A DNA stretch of 64,000 bases, from contig JAWKHI010000044.1 in the NCBI GenBank assembly GCA_041394885.1, forward strand, positions 1 to 64,000, read 5' to 3'. Within the stretch, counting starts at the first letter, position 1, and each line of letters opens with the position of its first letter. The notes under the pieces are model-generated. The model was given only the letters and a program-made list of their open reading frames with translations. It was not told where the DNA came from and made no database searches. The DNA is from DSOI01 sp041394885 (lineage in GTDB: Bacteria > Acidobacteriota > Terriglobia > Bryobacterales > Bryobacteraceae). A program made the position numbers and the translations under genes. Of the stretch, positions 44,478 through 53,510 are shown one piece after another.

Positions 44478-46324
44478 CACGAAGAGATTTTCTCGCTACC
44501 GCCATACCGCCGGCGCTGGCGGCTCCGCAAGCCCCGGGGGCGCGCCCTCCCAACGTGGTTCTGATCCTGACCGATGATCAGGGCTGGTGGGACCTGGGCG
44601 TCCACGGGAACCGGGACATCGAGACGCCGAACCTGGACCGGCTGGCGGCGGAAGGCGTCCGTTTCTCCCATTTCTACGTGTCGCCGGTCTGCGCTCCCAC
44701 CCGCGCATCGTTGATGACCGGCCGCCACTACCTCCGCACCGGCATTTACAACACCCGCTTCGGCGGCGATACGCTCCGGGAGAACGAAGTAACTCTCGGG
44801 GAGACGCTGGCCGGCGCCGGCTACCGGACAGGACTGTTCGGGAAGTGGCACCTGGGACACTACCGGCGCGCGCATCCCAACCGGCGCGGGTTCCAGGAGT
44901 TTCTCGGCTTTCCGCAGGGCCATATCGAACGCTATTTTCATCCCGATCAACTCAATCACAACGGCCGGCCGGTAGCGGCCCGCGGCCACATCACCGATGT
45001 GCTCACCGGCGCGGCGATCCAATTCGTCAGGGCGCGGCGCAGCGAACCGTACTTTCTGTATCTCGCTTACAACGTTCCGCACACTCCGAACATCGTGGAA
45101 AACAGTTACGTGGAGCGGTACCTGCGGAAAGGCGTAGCGCTCAACGACGCCCAGATCTACGGCATGGTCACCCACTGCGATGAGGCGATCGGAAGGCTGC
45201 TGGCGGAAGTGGACGCCGCCAACACGATCGTGCTGTTCCTCAGTGACAATGGCGGCGTGAGCCGGCATTTCAAGGCCGGCCTGCGCGGGGCAAAGGCTTC
45301 GGCCTACGAGGGCGGAGTGCGGGCTCCGCTAATCGCAAGGTGGCCTGGGCACTTTCCCCAAGGCGCGGTGGTGGACGCGCCGGCGGCGCATATCGATCTA
45401 CTGCCGACGCTGTGCGAACTGACGGGAACGCCGGTTCCGGCGCGGAATCGCATCGACGGACGCAGCATCGCGCCGCTCATGCGGACGGGCAAGGGGGAAA
45501 GTCCCCATGAGTATCTGTATCACATCTGGGACCGGCATCATCCGAGCCTCGAGAGTAACTGGTCCATCGCGCGCGGCCGGCACAAACTGGTAAGAGGCAA
45601 GGAGCTGTTCGACTTAAAGACCGATCCCGGCGAGACGAAGAATCGGATTCGGGAGGACCCTGGGACCGCGCGCCAGCTTCGTGCCGAGTTTGAGCGCTGG
45701 CTCACGGAAGTGACGAGCGGCCGGGACTTCCGGCCGGCTCCAATCCCGGTGGGCGACCCCACGGAGAACCCCGTCGACATCGAACCGAGTTGGGCTCAAC
45801 TCGACGGAACGCACATCACCTGGAACACATGGACGCATCAACCGGGCGGGAAGCAGCCGCTGGGTAACGCTGCCGGCGGGACCACCAATTACACGTTCGC
45901 GGGATACGAATGGGACACCATTGACGGGTGGCGCGCGCCGGGAGAGCATTGCGAGTGGCGGATCGACGTGCTGACCGCGGGCCGGTACGAAGTAGCGCTG
46001 GTGTATGGGTGCGACCCTGAGAGCGCGGGCGGCCGGGTTCGCATCGAGGCCGGCGGTGCGGCGCTCGAAGCCGAGGTGGAGCCGACGCCCGGGCGGAACA
46101 TCTTCGCCGAACATCGCGCGGGGGTGGTGACGCTGGCGAAGGGTCCGGCGGTGCTGCGAGCTTCCGTGGCCGCAGCTTCGGGGAGCAAAGCCCCGCCCCC
46201 CCCCCCCCCCCCCGCCCCCCCCCCCCGCCCCCCCCCCCCCCCGCCCGCCCCCCCCCGCCCCCCCGCGCCCCCCCCCCCCGCCCCCCCCCCCGCCCCCCCC
46301 CCCCCCGCCGGGGGCCAATGCTGA
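44474..46324 (+). CDS. Tat-exported sulfatase with poly-C-disrupted C-terminus
   Basis: Arylsulfatase-A-type enzyme starting at ATG 44474 with a Tat-like signal (MTRRDFLATAIPPALAAPQ). LTDDQGWWDLGVHG (~32) binds the metal. The sulfatase signature CAPTRASLMTG starts at Cys73, which is converted to formylglycine, and GKWHLGHYRR (~128) follows. DNGGVSRH (~258) supplies more active-site residues. C-terminal beta-sandwich sequence is family-like up to about residue 573. There a C-rich tract gives a low-complexity Pro run and a stop at 46324. A better family-like end, ELMALNRIRMRLL, occurs past the tract in another frame (stop 46374-46376). So the tract shifts the frame; it is a mutation or an assembly error. 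Confidence 0.9.
   Translation: MTRRDFLATAIPPALAAPQAPGARPPNVVLILTDDQGWWDLGVHGNRDIETPNLDRLAAEGVRFSHFYVSPVCAPTRASLMTGRHYLRTGIYNTRFGGDTLRENEVTLGETLAGAGYRTGLFGKWHLGHYRRAHPNRRGFQEFLGFPQGHIERYFHPDQLNHNGRPVAARGHITDVLTGAAIQFVRARRSEPYFLYLAYNVPHTPNIVENSYVERYLRKGVALNDAQIYGMVTHCDEAIGRLLAEVDAANTIVLFLSDNGGVSRHFKAGLRGAKASAYEGGVRAPLIARWPGHFPQGAVVDAPAAHIDLLPTLCELTGTPVPARNRIDGRSIAPLMRTGKGESPHEYLYHIWDRHHPSLESNWSIARGRHKLVRGKELFDLKTDPGETKNRIREDPGTARQLRAEFERWLTEVTSGRDFRPAPIPVGDPTENPVDIEPSWAQLDGTHITWNTWTHQPGGKQPLGNAAGGTTNYTFAGYEWDTIDGWRAPGEHCEWRIDVLTAGRYEVALVYGCDPESAGGRVRIEAGGAALEAEVEPTPGRNIFAEHRAGVVTLAKGPAVLRASVAAASGSKAPPPPPPPAPPPRPPPPPPAPPRPPAPPPPAPPPAPPPPAGGQC
46191..46309 (+). repeat. ~119-bp poly-C tract with scattered G inside the sulfatase gene
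   Basis: More than 90% of the bases are C, interrupted by single G at irregular spacing. Such a tract is prone to slippage in replication and to miscalls. It shifts the sulfatase frame relative to the plausible ending downstream. Confidence 0.9.
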
Positions 46325-46399
46325 ATCCGGTGGCGAGTTGATGGCCCTGAACCGCATCCGGATGCGATTGCTCTAAGCCCGTGGTAAAAGTCGCGATCC

Positions 46400-47359
46400 G
46401 TGCTACGATTCCCGGCAGTGCCACGCGTTTTTACATCCGCGGACCTCGATTTCTTCGAAGAGAGCGGCTATGTGATCCTGCACGATGCCGCACCGCCGGA
46501 CATGCTGCAAGCGGCGATCGCCGCGACGTGGGAGTTCATGGAAATGGATCCGAATGACCCGGCCACTTGGTATCGTCCGCCGGCCCGGTTGAATGGAATG
46601 CCGGAGCTCAATGGCGCGGGGATGGTGGAGATGTATCATCATCCGTCGCTGTGGGCGATCCGGCAGTTGCCGCGCATTCACGGCGCTTTCGCGGATCTGT
46701 GGGACACCGAACATCTTTGGGTAACCATTGACCGCGTGAATCTCAACGTCCCCAACCGCCCGGGCCAGGAGTTCCGCGGCTTCATCCACTGGGATATCGA
46801 CACGACGCTCGATCCGCTGCCGTTCGACTTGCAGGGAGTATTGAGCCTGACCGACGCGCCGGCGGGCCACGGTGGATTTCAATGCGTACCCGGTATGCCG
46901 AAGCGCTTCGCGGAATGGGTGAAGACGCAGCCGGTGGACCGCCATCCGCACCGGCCGGATCTGACGGGTCTGGAGGTGCGGCGCGTGGAAATGCGCGCGG
47001 GCGACCTGGTGATCTGGAACAGCCAGCTTGCGCACGGCACCAGTCCGAACACGTCGCAAAGCGCGCGCCTGGCGATGTATCTTTCAATGTCGCCGGCGCA
47101 GGAGAGCAACGAGACCGCACGGCAGTGGCGGGTGCAATCGTGGCTCCACCGCATTGCCCCGGAGGGGAATCCGTTCCCGGGCGATCCACGCGGCTGGGAG
47201 CGGAAGCATGGCGTGACGGCAGCACTGACGCCACTGGGGCGGCGGCTGCTCGGGCTGGACCTGTGGAGCGAAAACGGCGCGGGTGCGCAATTGGAAGCCG
47301 ATATGCGATTGGACCAGCGGACGGGGCGGCGGCGGGCTACGCCCGGTTTTGCCAGTTGA
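46400..47359 (+). CDS. Phytanoyl-CoA dioxygenase-family protein
   Basis: A 319-residue Fe(II)/2-oxoglutarate-dependent oxygenase of the PhyH family, which hydroxylates small molecules. SGYVILHDAAPPDMLQAAIA (~18-37) is the N-terminal family segment. The metal-binding HxD is GFIHWDIDT (~129) and the distal His lies in NSQLAHGTSPN (~211), with the 2-oxoglutarate Arg in SARLAMYLSM (~222). There is no signal peptide. It is convergent with the UxuA-like gene. The substrate is not indicated; family members range from phytanoyl-CoA to natural-product intermediates. Confidence 0.87.
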   Translation: MLRFPAVPRVFTSADLDFFEESGYVILHDAAPPDMLQAAIAATWEFMEMDPNDPATWYRPPARLNGMPELNGAGMVEMYHHPSLWAIRQLPRIHGAFADLWDTEHLWVTIDRVNLNVPNRPGQEFRGFIHWDIDTTLDPLPFDLQGVLSLTDAPAGHGGFQCVPGMPKRFAEWVKTQPVDRHPHRPDLTGLEVRRVEMRAGDLVIWNSQLAHGTSPNTSQSARLAMYLSMSPAQESNETARQWRVQSWLHRIAPEGNPFPGDPRGWERKHGVTAALTPLGRRLLGLDLWSENGAGAQLEADMRLDQRTGRRRATPGFAS

Positions 47360-47372
47360 CGGGACCTGGCGC

Positions 47373-48443
47373 TCAGCCCACTTCTTCGTTGGCCCGGCGC
47401 AGCATGGCCCGGATGTTGGCGATGCAGTAGGCAACGCCGGCGCGGCGCATGCGATCATCCCCTTCGAACTCCGGAACGTGATCGGGCACCACGGTGCCAG
47501 TGAACTTCACTTTGCGCAGGGCCTTCATGACGGCAAACATGTCCATGTATCCGTCGTCAGGGAAGGTCTCGACGAAGTGTGGCAGAGGTCCGCTTACATT
47601 GCGGAAATGGACGTCGAAGATCTTGCCGCGGCCACCGAAGTCTTCGATCATTCCGAACACGTCTTTGCCCATGCGGTCTCCGCCTTCGCTCCAGGTGCCG
47701 ACACAGAAGGTGAGTCCCCAATGTTTGCTCGAGCCGGCGATCTGCTCGGCGCGCTTGTAGCCGTCGTAGTGGACGAAAAGCTTGGCGACGCCATTCATTT
47801 TCGCCAGCGGCGGATCGTCGGGATGTAGGGCGAGGCGTACGTCGTGCTTTTCCGCTTCCGGCAGCACGGCCTTGATGAAGTAGGTGTAGGTGGACCAGAT
47901 GTCTTCGGCGGAGTACTCGCGGTCAAAGGCCTGTTTTTCCACCTTTTCGCGAAAGTCCGACAGCTTGAATTCGCGCGCCCGGTATCCACGCGGCGACTTC
48001 ACCTGCGCGGTGGTGTAGGTGTTGGCGGGATGCCAATCGATGTTGGCCACCGGGATGCGCAATCGGCCGCAATCGCGAAGAAAGGCGTTGAACACCGCGA
48101 TGTCTTCGTCACGGCCGGGCTGGCCCAGTTGCAGCCGTGTCCTGCGGTAGGCGTAGTGGACACCGGAGTAGATCTTCATGTCGAACCGGGCCAGACGTTC
48201 CTGCGTGGCCTTCATGAAATCGAAGGGAGCTTCGTCGCCGAACTCGATACGGCACCATTTGACGCCAAGCTGGCGGAGGAACTGGAGGTCGGAGTCCGTA
48301 AGGGAACGAATCGGCATGCGATGGGAGATCTTGGTGTTGGCGGGGTCGTACTCGTCGATCCGCGTGGCGCCGTAGAGCCGCCGGGCGGGCCATAGCGCGG
48401 GAGCGAGCCCTGCTTGCAGGATCTGGCGTCGGGTTGATTTCAT
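47373..48443 (-). CDS. UxuA-like (mannonate dehydratase family) protein with Tat-type N-terminus
   Basis: A 356-residue protein. The start at 48443 (MKSTRRQILQAGLAPALW) has AGGAGG at a good distance; the ATG at 48467 and beyond lie upstream of that site. The first residues look like a Tat signal (RRQILQAG). The TIM-barrel part has LALHPDDPPLAKMNG (~205), CVGTWSEGG (~250), DVHFRNVSG (~285) and TVVPDHVPEF (~325), which match the metal-binding segments of mannonate dehydratase (UxuA). UxuA removes water from D-mannonate in hexuronate catabolism and is normally cytoplasmic, so an exported relative is unusual. It may act on another sugar acid. Confidence 0.82.
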   Translation of the reverse strand: MKSTRRQILQAGLAPALWPARRLYGATRIDEYDPANTKISHRMPIRSLTDSDLQFLRQLGVKWCRIEFGDEAPFDFMKATQERLARFDMKIYSGVHYAYRRTRLQLGQPGRDEDIAVFNAFLRDCGRLRIPVANIDWHPANTYTTAQVKSPRGYRAREFKLSDFREKVEKQAFDREYSAEDIWSTYTYFIKAVLPEAEKHDVRLALHPDDPPLAKMNGVAKLFVHYDGYKRAEQIAGSSKHWGLTFCVGTWSEGGDRMGKDVFGMIEDFGGRGKIFDVHFRNVSGPLPHFVETFPDDGYMDMFAVMKALRKVKFTGTVVPDHVPEFEGDDRMRRAGVAYCIANIRAMLRRANEEVG

Positions 48444-48500
48444 CGTCGGTGCCTCCTGGCCTGCCATTGTACGATTTCTCTTGAACACATCCGGAATCAG

Positions 48501-48528
48501 GTGTACAGTGTCTATGTACACTATACAC
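48501..48528 (+). promoter_or_regulatory. Probable GntR (YtrA-type) operator/promoter palindrome
   Basis: GTGTAC (48501-48506) and GTACAC (48516-48521) form a perfect inverted repeat, and a second TACAC-containing arm follows to 48528, with TATACA at 48522-48527 as a possible -10. It lies 14 nt before the start of the GntR gene, as expected for autoregulation of YtrA-family repressors. Confidence 0.65.
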
Positions 48529-48542
48529 TGAAGCGCGTCTAA

Positions 48543-48941
48543 ATGCCCGGACCCACCATACGCATCGATCCACGCGCGCAAGCGCCGGCCTACCGTCAGG
48601 TGGTGGACCAGATCCGGACGCTGATCGTGGAAGGCGCGCTGGGGCCGGGCGCGGAGTTGCCTTCGGTGCGGCGGCTGGCGACGGATCTGGGGGTCCACTT
48701 CAACACGGTGGCCGAGGCCTACCGGACGCTGGCGGAAGGCGGTTGGTTGGAGGTGTCGCACGGACGAGCGGCGAGAGTCCGTGAGCGTTCCTCCGCGCCC
48801 AAGTTGGAGAAACAAACGGAGCGGCGGTTCCGGGAGCGCCTGCGGCATCTGGTGGCGGAGATGCGGGCGGAAGGCTTCACGGCGGCGCAGATCGCGGACG
48901 AACTGGCCGCGGCGGCCTCGCACAGAGGAGGTTCTTTATGA
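48543..48941 (+). CDS. YtrA-subfamily GntR transcriptional regulator
   Basis: A 132-residue regulator. The N-terminal winged helix-turn-helix (residues ~15-78) reads APAYRQVVDQIRTLIVEGAL, then LPSVRRLATDLGVHFNTVAEAYRTL, the classic GntR HTH. The C-terminal ~50 residues are a short helical dimerisation part, as in YtrA types. YtrA regulators usually control ABC-transporter or membrane genes in the same operon and repress themselves; a matching palindrome lies 14 nt upstream. The stop overlaps the next gene by ATGA, so the membrane protein is its likely partner. There is little space for a Shine-Dalgarno before the ATG. Confidence 0.92.
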   Translation: MPGPTIRIDPRAQAPAYRQVVDQIRTLIVEGALGPGAELPSVRRLATDLGVHFNTVAEAYRTLAEGGWLEVSHGRAARVRERSSAPKLEKQTERRFRERLRHLVAEMRAEGFTAAQIADELAAAASHRGGSL

Positions 48942-49960
48942 AGGGTCCGGCGACGTTTTTGACGGGAATGTTGCTCGCATTAGGTGCGTTGTTTCACTGG
49001 CTGCCATTATGGCGGCGCGAGAATCAGTACTTCGGAGTAACGACGCCGGCAGGGTTCGAGCGAACCCCGGAGGGACGCCGGGCGTTGCGGCGTTTTCGCA
49101 TCTGGCTCTGGCTGGGCACGGCCGTGGCGATCATGCTGACTGCCGCCGCGACGGAAGCAGGTTGGCGGCCGCTGGCGCCGGCAGGCACTCTGGTGCAGAC
49201 GATCACCGTGATCGCGGCCTTCGCCGTTGTACACCGTCAACTCACGCCATACGCGATCGAACCACAGCCGCGGACTGCCTCTCTCGATCCGGATCGAGAA
49301 AGGCTGCCGGGCGGCCTCGCGGCCGCGATGATTCCAGTGGCAATCCTGGCGGCCGCGGCGATCTACGTGGCCACGCATTGGGAGTTGCTGCCAGACCGGA
49401 TTCCGGTGCATTGGGGGCTGGACGGCCGGCCGAACGGTTGGGCGGACCGCACGCCGCGGGGAGTGGCGGGCCCGTTGGTGGTGGGGTTCATGCTGTGGGG
49501 CGTGATGCTGGGGTCGGCCATCGCGATCTTGAAAGGGTCGCCCCGACCGTCCGGTGAAAGCGCGGATTGGACGCGACGGTTCCGCCGCGCCAACCTGCGG
49601 CTGCTGATGGCGCTGGTGTGGACGATGCCTCTGCTTTTCGCCGGAATCGCGGTGCGCCCGGTCTTCGAAGCGCAGTCGATAACGATCCCGGTTTGGCTAA
49701 TCACGGTGGCGCCGCTGGTGGCGATCCTCGCCTACACGATCCCGATTATCCGGCTGAGCCGGGAGACAGGAAGCGGCGGGGACTCCACACCGGACCGCTG
49801 CTGGTACTGGGGCCAGTTCTATTACAACCGGGCGGACCCGGCGTTGATGGTGGAAAAGCGCTTCGGCGTGGGTTACACCTTGAACTTCGCCAACCCCGTA
49901 TCGTGGCTGTTTTTGGCCATTCCGGTGGCGGTTGTGTTCGGCGTCCGTTGGCTTCGCTGA
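48938..49960 (+). CDS. DUF1648-like multi-pass membrane protein
   Basis: A 340-residue integral membrane protein. About eight hydrophobic segments are visible, such as FLTGMLLALGALFHWLPLW (~5), IWLWLGTAVAIMLTAAATEA (~55) and VSWLFLAIPVAVVFGVRWL at the end. The middle (~146-163) reads LPDRIPVHWGLDGRPNGWAD, the hallmark HWxxxGxPNGW of DUF1648 proteins. This family often pairs with YtrA-type GntR regulators, as here (ATGA overlap), and is thought to act in cell-envelope or antibiotic stress in Gram-positive bacteria (SdpI-related). Its exact activity is unproven. Confidence 0.85.
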   Translation: MKGPATFLTGMLLALGALFHWLPLWRRENQYFGVTTPAGFERTPEGRRALRRFRIWLWLGTAVAIMLTAAATEAGWRPLAPAGTLVQTITVIAAFAVVHRQLTPYAIEPQPRTASLDPDRERLPGGLAAAMIPVAILAAAAIYVATHWELLPDRIPVHWGLDGRPNGWADRTPRGVAGPLVVGFMLWGVMLGSAIAILKGSPRPSGESADWTRRFRRANLRLLMALVWTMPLLFAGIAVRPVFEAQSITIPVWLITVAPLVAILAYTIPIIRLSRETGSGGDSTPDRCWYWGQFYYNRADPALMVEKRFGVGYTLNFANPVSWLFLAIPVAVVFGVRWLR

Positions 49961-49967
49961 GGCTCGG

Positions 49968-52900
49968 CTACCAAAGGAACTTGAGCCCGAACTGAACCTG
50001 CCGCGGTGCATTCCCCTGGCTGGTGATGACGCCGAAGGCGCCCGAGGTGACGCTCGTGTTCGGATTTCCGAACTGGACCCGGTTGGCGGCGTTGAAGAAC
50101 TCCGCCCGAAACTGACTCAGGACGCGTTCGGTGACACGGAACTCCTTGAACAGCGAGAGATCCCAGTTGCGGACCATGTCTCCGCGCACGTCCGGCAGGT
50201 ATCGCGCCAGGTTGCCGAAGGTGAACGGCGCCGGTTGGCTGTAGGCGGCGCGGTCAAAGTATGCGGTGAGACGGTCCTGGACACGGCCCGTCTTGGCTCC
50301 GCTTCGGCCGTTGGAGTTGGGCTGGGTGCGGGCGGCAAACAGCCCTGAGGTGTTATTGGCAGACAGTGCCAGCGGAGTGCCGCTCTGGTAGGTGACGATG
50401 CCATTGAACTGCCAGCCTCCGAACAGCAGGTCAGCCAGGCGCGAGTTCCCGGTGTCGATGGTGCTTCCGCGGCCGATCGGGAGGGCGTACAGGGCGCTGA
50501 GGACGAAGCGATGGGCGATATCCTGGCCGGCGAGCGCGCGGCTGGCCTGAATGTCGTAGGTGTTCTGGTGGCTGTCGCCGGTGTCGATCAGTTTGGCCCA
50601 CGTGTAGCTTCCCTCGAACTGGAACCCATGCGACAGACGGCGGCGGAAGGTGTTCTGCCAGGCGTGATAGATCGAGTCCGATCCGGGGAAATAGAGCGGA
50701 ACGACGCTGGTGAACTGCGGGTAGGGCCGCAGCAGCTGTCCGCGGGCGATGGTGGGCGAACGGTGAAAGCCGTTGTTGACGATGCCGAAGAAGGGGTTTT
50801 GCACGCTCTGATTCAGGGCAGATCCAAGCGCCAGATGGCGCGGGTCCAACTGATTGAAGTCCATACCGCCTTCGGAGCTGCTGCTGAGGTTGGTGCCGCG
50901 GTTCCCGACGTAGGCGGTTTCGAGGAGCACGCCGGCGAGCAGTTCCCGCTGGATGGTGACGTTCCACATCCGATTGAGAGGCGAAGGCGAATCCGGCCAG
51001 AAGGCCTGGAGGTTCGCACCCGCTTGCGTGAGCAGCCCGTCGGCGGCTCCGGGCACGGCGCGGAACCCCTCGGGATAGGGATTGCTGAGCCGGTTGAAGG
51101 GCGTGATGCCGTCGACGGTGGTGACCCACGGATACTCGACGCGGAACCCGAACGGGCCAACCGTGCCCTGCGCCGATTGGCGGGAGGGGCCGTAGAAGTG
51201 GCCGTAGGCGGCGCGGACCACAGTCTTGCTGTCCGGTGTATAGGCGAATCCGATGCGGGGGGACAGGTTGTTGAGGTCCCTGTTGAATTGGGTGCGCGGG
51301 TTCCCGCCCACCCCGACGAAGCGTACGCCGCCGCGCAGATCGGAGAAGCCGGGCACCTCAGCCGCCAGGGGCGAGGGCGCGGCCGCGTCGAACCAGTTCA
51401 TACGGTCGTAGCGCTCCGTGCGCGGGAGATCCAATTCATAGCGGAGCCCGATGTTGAGGGTGAGCTTGGAGGTGATGCGCCAGTCATCCTGCAGGTAGAA
51501 GGCGTTGTACAGGCTCTGGGAGGCCACGTTTTTCCAGTTGCGGATGAGCACGTTTCCGCTGGTTCCGGTGCCGAGCAGCAGCGAGGCAAACCCGCTGCCC
51601 GCCGTGGCGCTGGCGCGATTGGGATTGGGCCCCTGCGTGAAGCCGGAGCTGAAGTTGAAGGTGCCGGCCGAACGCGCTTCCCAGACGTTGACTTTGATCA
51701 AACGCCCTTCCCAGCCAAGCTTCAGCGTGTGGTTGCCTTGCATCCGCGTGACGTTGGAGAGCAGGGTGAAGGTGTTAAGGGTGCTGTAGCGGTGGTCATT
51801 GCCGCCGAGGTTCACCATGCCGGCCGCGCCGAAGCGGGGGAACATCTGGCGGTCCACCACCGAGTCAATGGCGGCGGGAAGTCCGAGGCTGGAGGGTTGG
51901 AAGCCGAGCCCCTGGTTGTTGTAATCGAAGATCGAGCGGGAGACGCCGAACCGCGTGGTCCAGATCGTGGTGGGGCTCAGAGTGTGCGTATAGTCGATGG
52001 AAGCCGAGGGCTGACGCACGCCTTGAATCACGCGGCCCTCGCCGATGGTGAGGTCGGAGGGGAAGAAGGCGGGGGGAGCATTTTCGTTCTCGCGCCAGGA
52101 GAAGCGTCCGAACAGGCGCCGCGTGTCGCTGATGTTCTGGTCAATCCGCACGTCCACCTGATTCTGGTCAAAGGCGCGGGAGCCTGTGCTGAAAAAATTG
52201 TTCAGGCCCGTAATCGCGTTGGTAACGGTATTGGGCTGGGGATAGAAGCGAACGACGTTGCGGGCCACCGCGTCAATGCTGGTGGCGGGGATGATGTTAC
52301 CGGGGAACGGATCCCGGACGAAGGCGCCATTGACGGCGCGCGTGGTGGAAGGATCGTACATCTGGATGAGCTGGCCGTTGGCGGCGCGCGTCTGGCTGAA
52401 GTTGCCAGTGCGCTGGAGAGCCGTGGGCACCGATGTGGTGGTGTTGGCCAGGCTGCGCTCGCGCAACCCTTCGAAGCTCGCGAGGAAGAAGGTGCGGTTG
52501 CGGACGATGGGTCCGTTCACCATCGCGCCGAACTGGTTGCGCTTGAAGCTGCCGAGCTCACGTCCGCGGCTGTTGTTGAAAAAGTCGTTGGCGTCAAGCT
52601 TTGAGTTGCGGAGAAACCAGAACAGGCTGCCATGCAGGTCGTTGGTGCCGGATTTGTAAACGACGTTGACGATGCCGCCGTTGCTGCGTCCGAACTCGGC
52701 GGCGTAGTTGGCGCCCATCACCTTGAATTCGGCGATCGCCTCGACGGGAGGAAAGGTGGAGTTGCCTGAGAATCCATTGACGGTCGGGTGCGCGGTGCTC
52801 ACGCCGTCCACCAGGATGTCTAGCATGGAGTTGCGCGCCCCATTGATCCCGTAGCCGGTGCCGTAGGTGGTGCTGACGCCGCCGGTGACACCCGGAGTCA

Positions 52901-53360
52901 GATATAGCAGGGAGAACACGTTGCGCGTGTTCAGCGGCAGGTTGGTGATCCGTTTGTTATCGACGACCTTACCCAATTGCGAATCCAGCGTCTCGAGCAA
53001 CGGTGCGTCGGCGGTAACTTCCACCGACTCGGAAACGCTGCCCACTTCCAGCCGCACGTCAAGCCGCGCCTGCTGCCCGATGGAGAGCATCACACCGCGG
53101 CGCACGAAGTGCTTGAAACCGGGGGCTCCGGCCTCGATCGTGTACTCGCCGCGCGGCAGCTCCGTCAGTGCGAAATTGCCGTCGGCGTTGCTGGTGGCCG
53201 TCACAGTCCGATTGGTGTCGACGTTGAGCGCCTTCACCGCAACGCCGGCGACGGCTCCGCCGCTCGGGTCGGTAATGGTACCGGCCACGCGTCCGGTGAA
53301 CGATTGCGCGAACGCCATCCCGCATGCGCACACGACGAGCGCAACGACAGGTTTCCACAT
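49968..53360 (-). CDS. Oar-like TonB-dependent outer-membrane receptor
   Basis: A 1,130-residue receptor. The start at 53360 (MWKPVVALVVCACGMAFAQ, signal peptide) has GGAGGGA upstream; the ATG at 53381 lies on the other side of that site. Residues ~22-110 form the carboxypeptidase-regulatory-like domain (GRVAGTITDPSGGAVAGVAV, FALTELPRGEYTIEAGAPGF). The plug (~115-240) has RITNLPLNTRNVFSLLYLTP and MLDILVDGVSTAHP, and the barrel ends in QVQFGLKFLW, whose last residue is aromatic. It is convergent with the DUF1648-like gene and divergent from the amidohydrolase gene. The substrate is unknown. Confidence 0.93.
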   Translation of the reverse strand: MWKPVVALVVCACGMAFAQSFTGRVAGTITDPSGGAVAGVAVKALNVDTNRTVTATSNADGNFALTELPRGEYTIEAGAPGFKHFVRRGVMLSIGQQARLDVRLEVGSVSESVEVTADAPLLETLDSQLGKVVDNKRITNLPLNTRNVFSLLYLTPGVTGGVSTTYGTGYGINGARNSMLDILVDGVSTAHPTVNGFSGNSTFPPVEAIAEFKVMGANYAAEFGRSNGGIVNVVYKSGTNDLHGSLFWFLRNSKLDANDFFNNSRGRELGSFKRNQFGAMVNGPIVRNRTFFLASFEGLRERSLANTTTSVPTALQRTGNFSQTRAANGQLIQMYDPSTTRAVNGAFVRDPFPGNIIPATSIDAVARNVVRFYPQPNTVTNAITGLNNFFSTGSRAFDQNQVDVRIDQNISDTRRLFGRFSWRENENAPPAFFPSDLTIGEGRVIQGVRQPSASIDYTHTLSPTTIWTTRFGVSRSIFDYNNQGLGFQPSSLGLPAAIDSVVDRQMFPRFGAAGMVNLGGNDHRYSTLNTFTLLSNVTRMQGNHTLKLGWEGRLIKVNVWEARSAGTFNFSSGFTQGPNPNRASATAGSGFASLLLGTGTSGNVLIRNWKNVASQSLYNAFYLQDDWRITSKLTLNIGLRYELDLPRTERYDRMNWFDAAAPSPLAAEVPGFSDLRGGVRFVGVGGNPRTQFNRDLNNLSPRIGFAYTPDSKTVVRAAYGHFYGPSRQSAQGTVGPFGFRVEYPWVTTVDGITPFNRLSNPYPEGFRAVPGAADGLLTQAGANLQAFWPDSPSPLNRMWNVTIQRELLAGVLLETAYVGNRGTNLSSSSEGGMDFNQLDPRHLALGSALNQSVQNPFFGIVNNGFHRSPTIARGQLLRPYPQFTSVVPLYFPGSDSIYHAWQNTFRRRLSHGFQFEGSYTWAKLIDTGDSHQNTYDIQASRALAGQDIAHRFVLSALYALPIGRGSTIDTGNSRLADLLFGGWQFNGIVTYQSGTPLALSANNTSGLFAARTQPNSNGRSGAKTGRVQDRLTAYFDRAAYSQPAPFTFGNLARYLPDVRGDMVRNWDLSLFKEFRVTERVLSQFRAEFFNAANRVQFGNPNTSVTSGAFGVITSQGNAPRQVQFGLKFLW

Positions 53361-53510
53361 AGAGGATCCCTCCAGAAACAAAGGTCAATGAAATAAGTAA
53401 AATAAACCGGCACCCGAAGAGTAACATCCGTCTGATTGCAATACGGTGAGCGATGGGTGAAGAGTGCATGTCCGGCGCGCGGGCCGCGGGTAGGACTATC
53501 ATGGTTCGGC

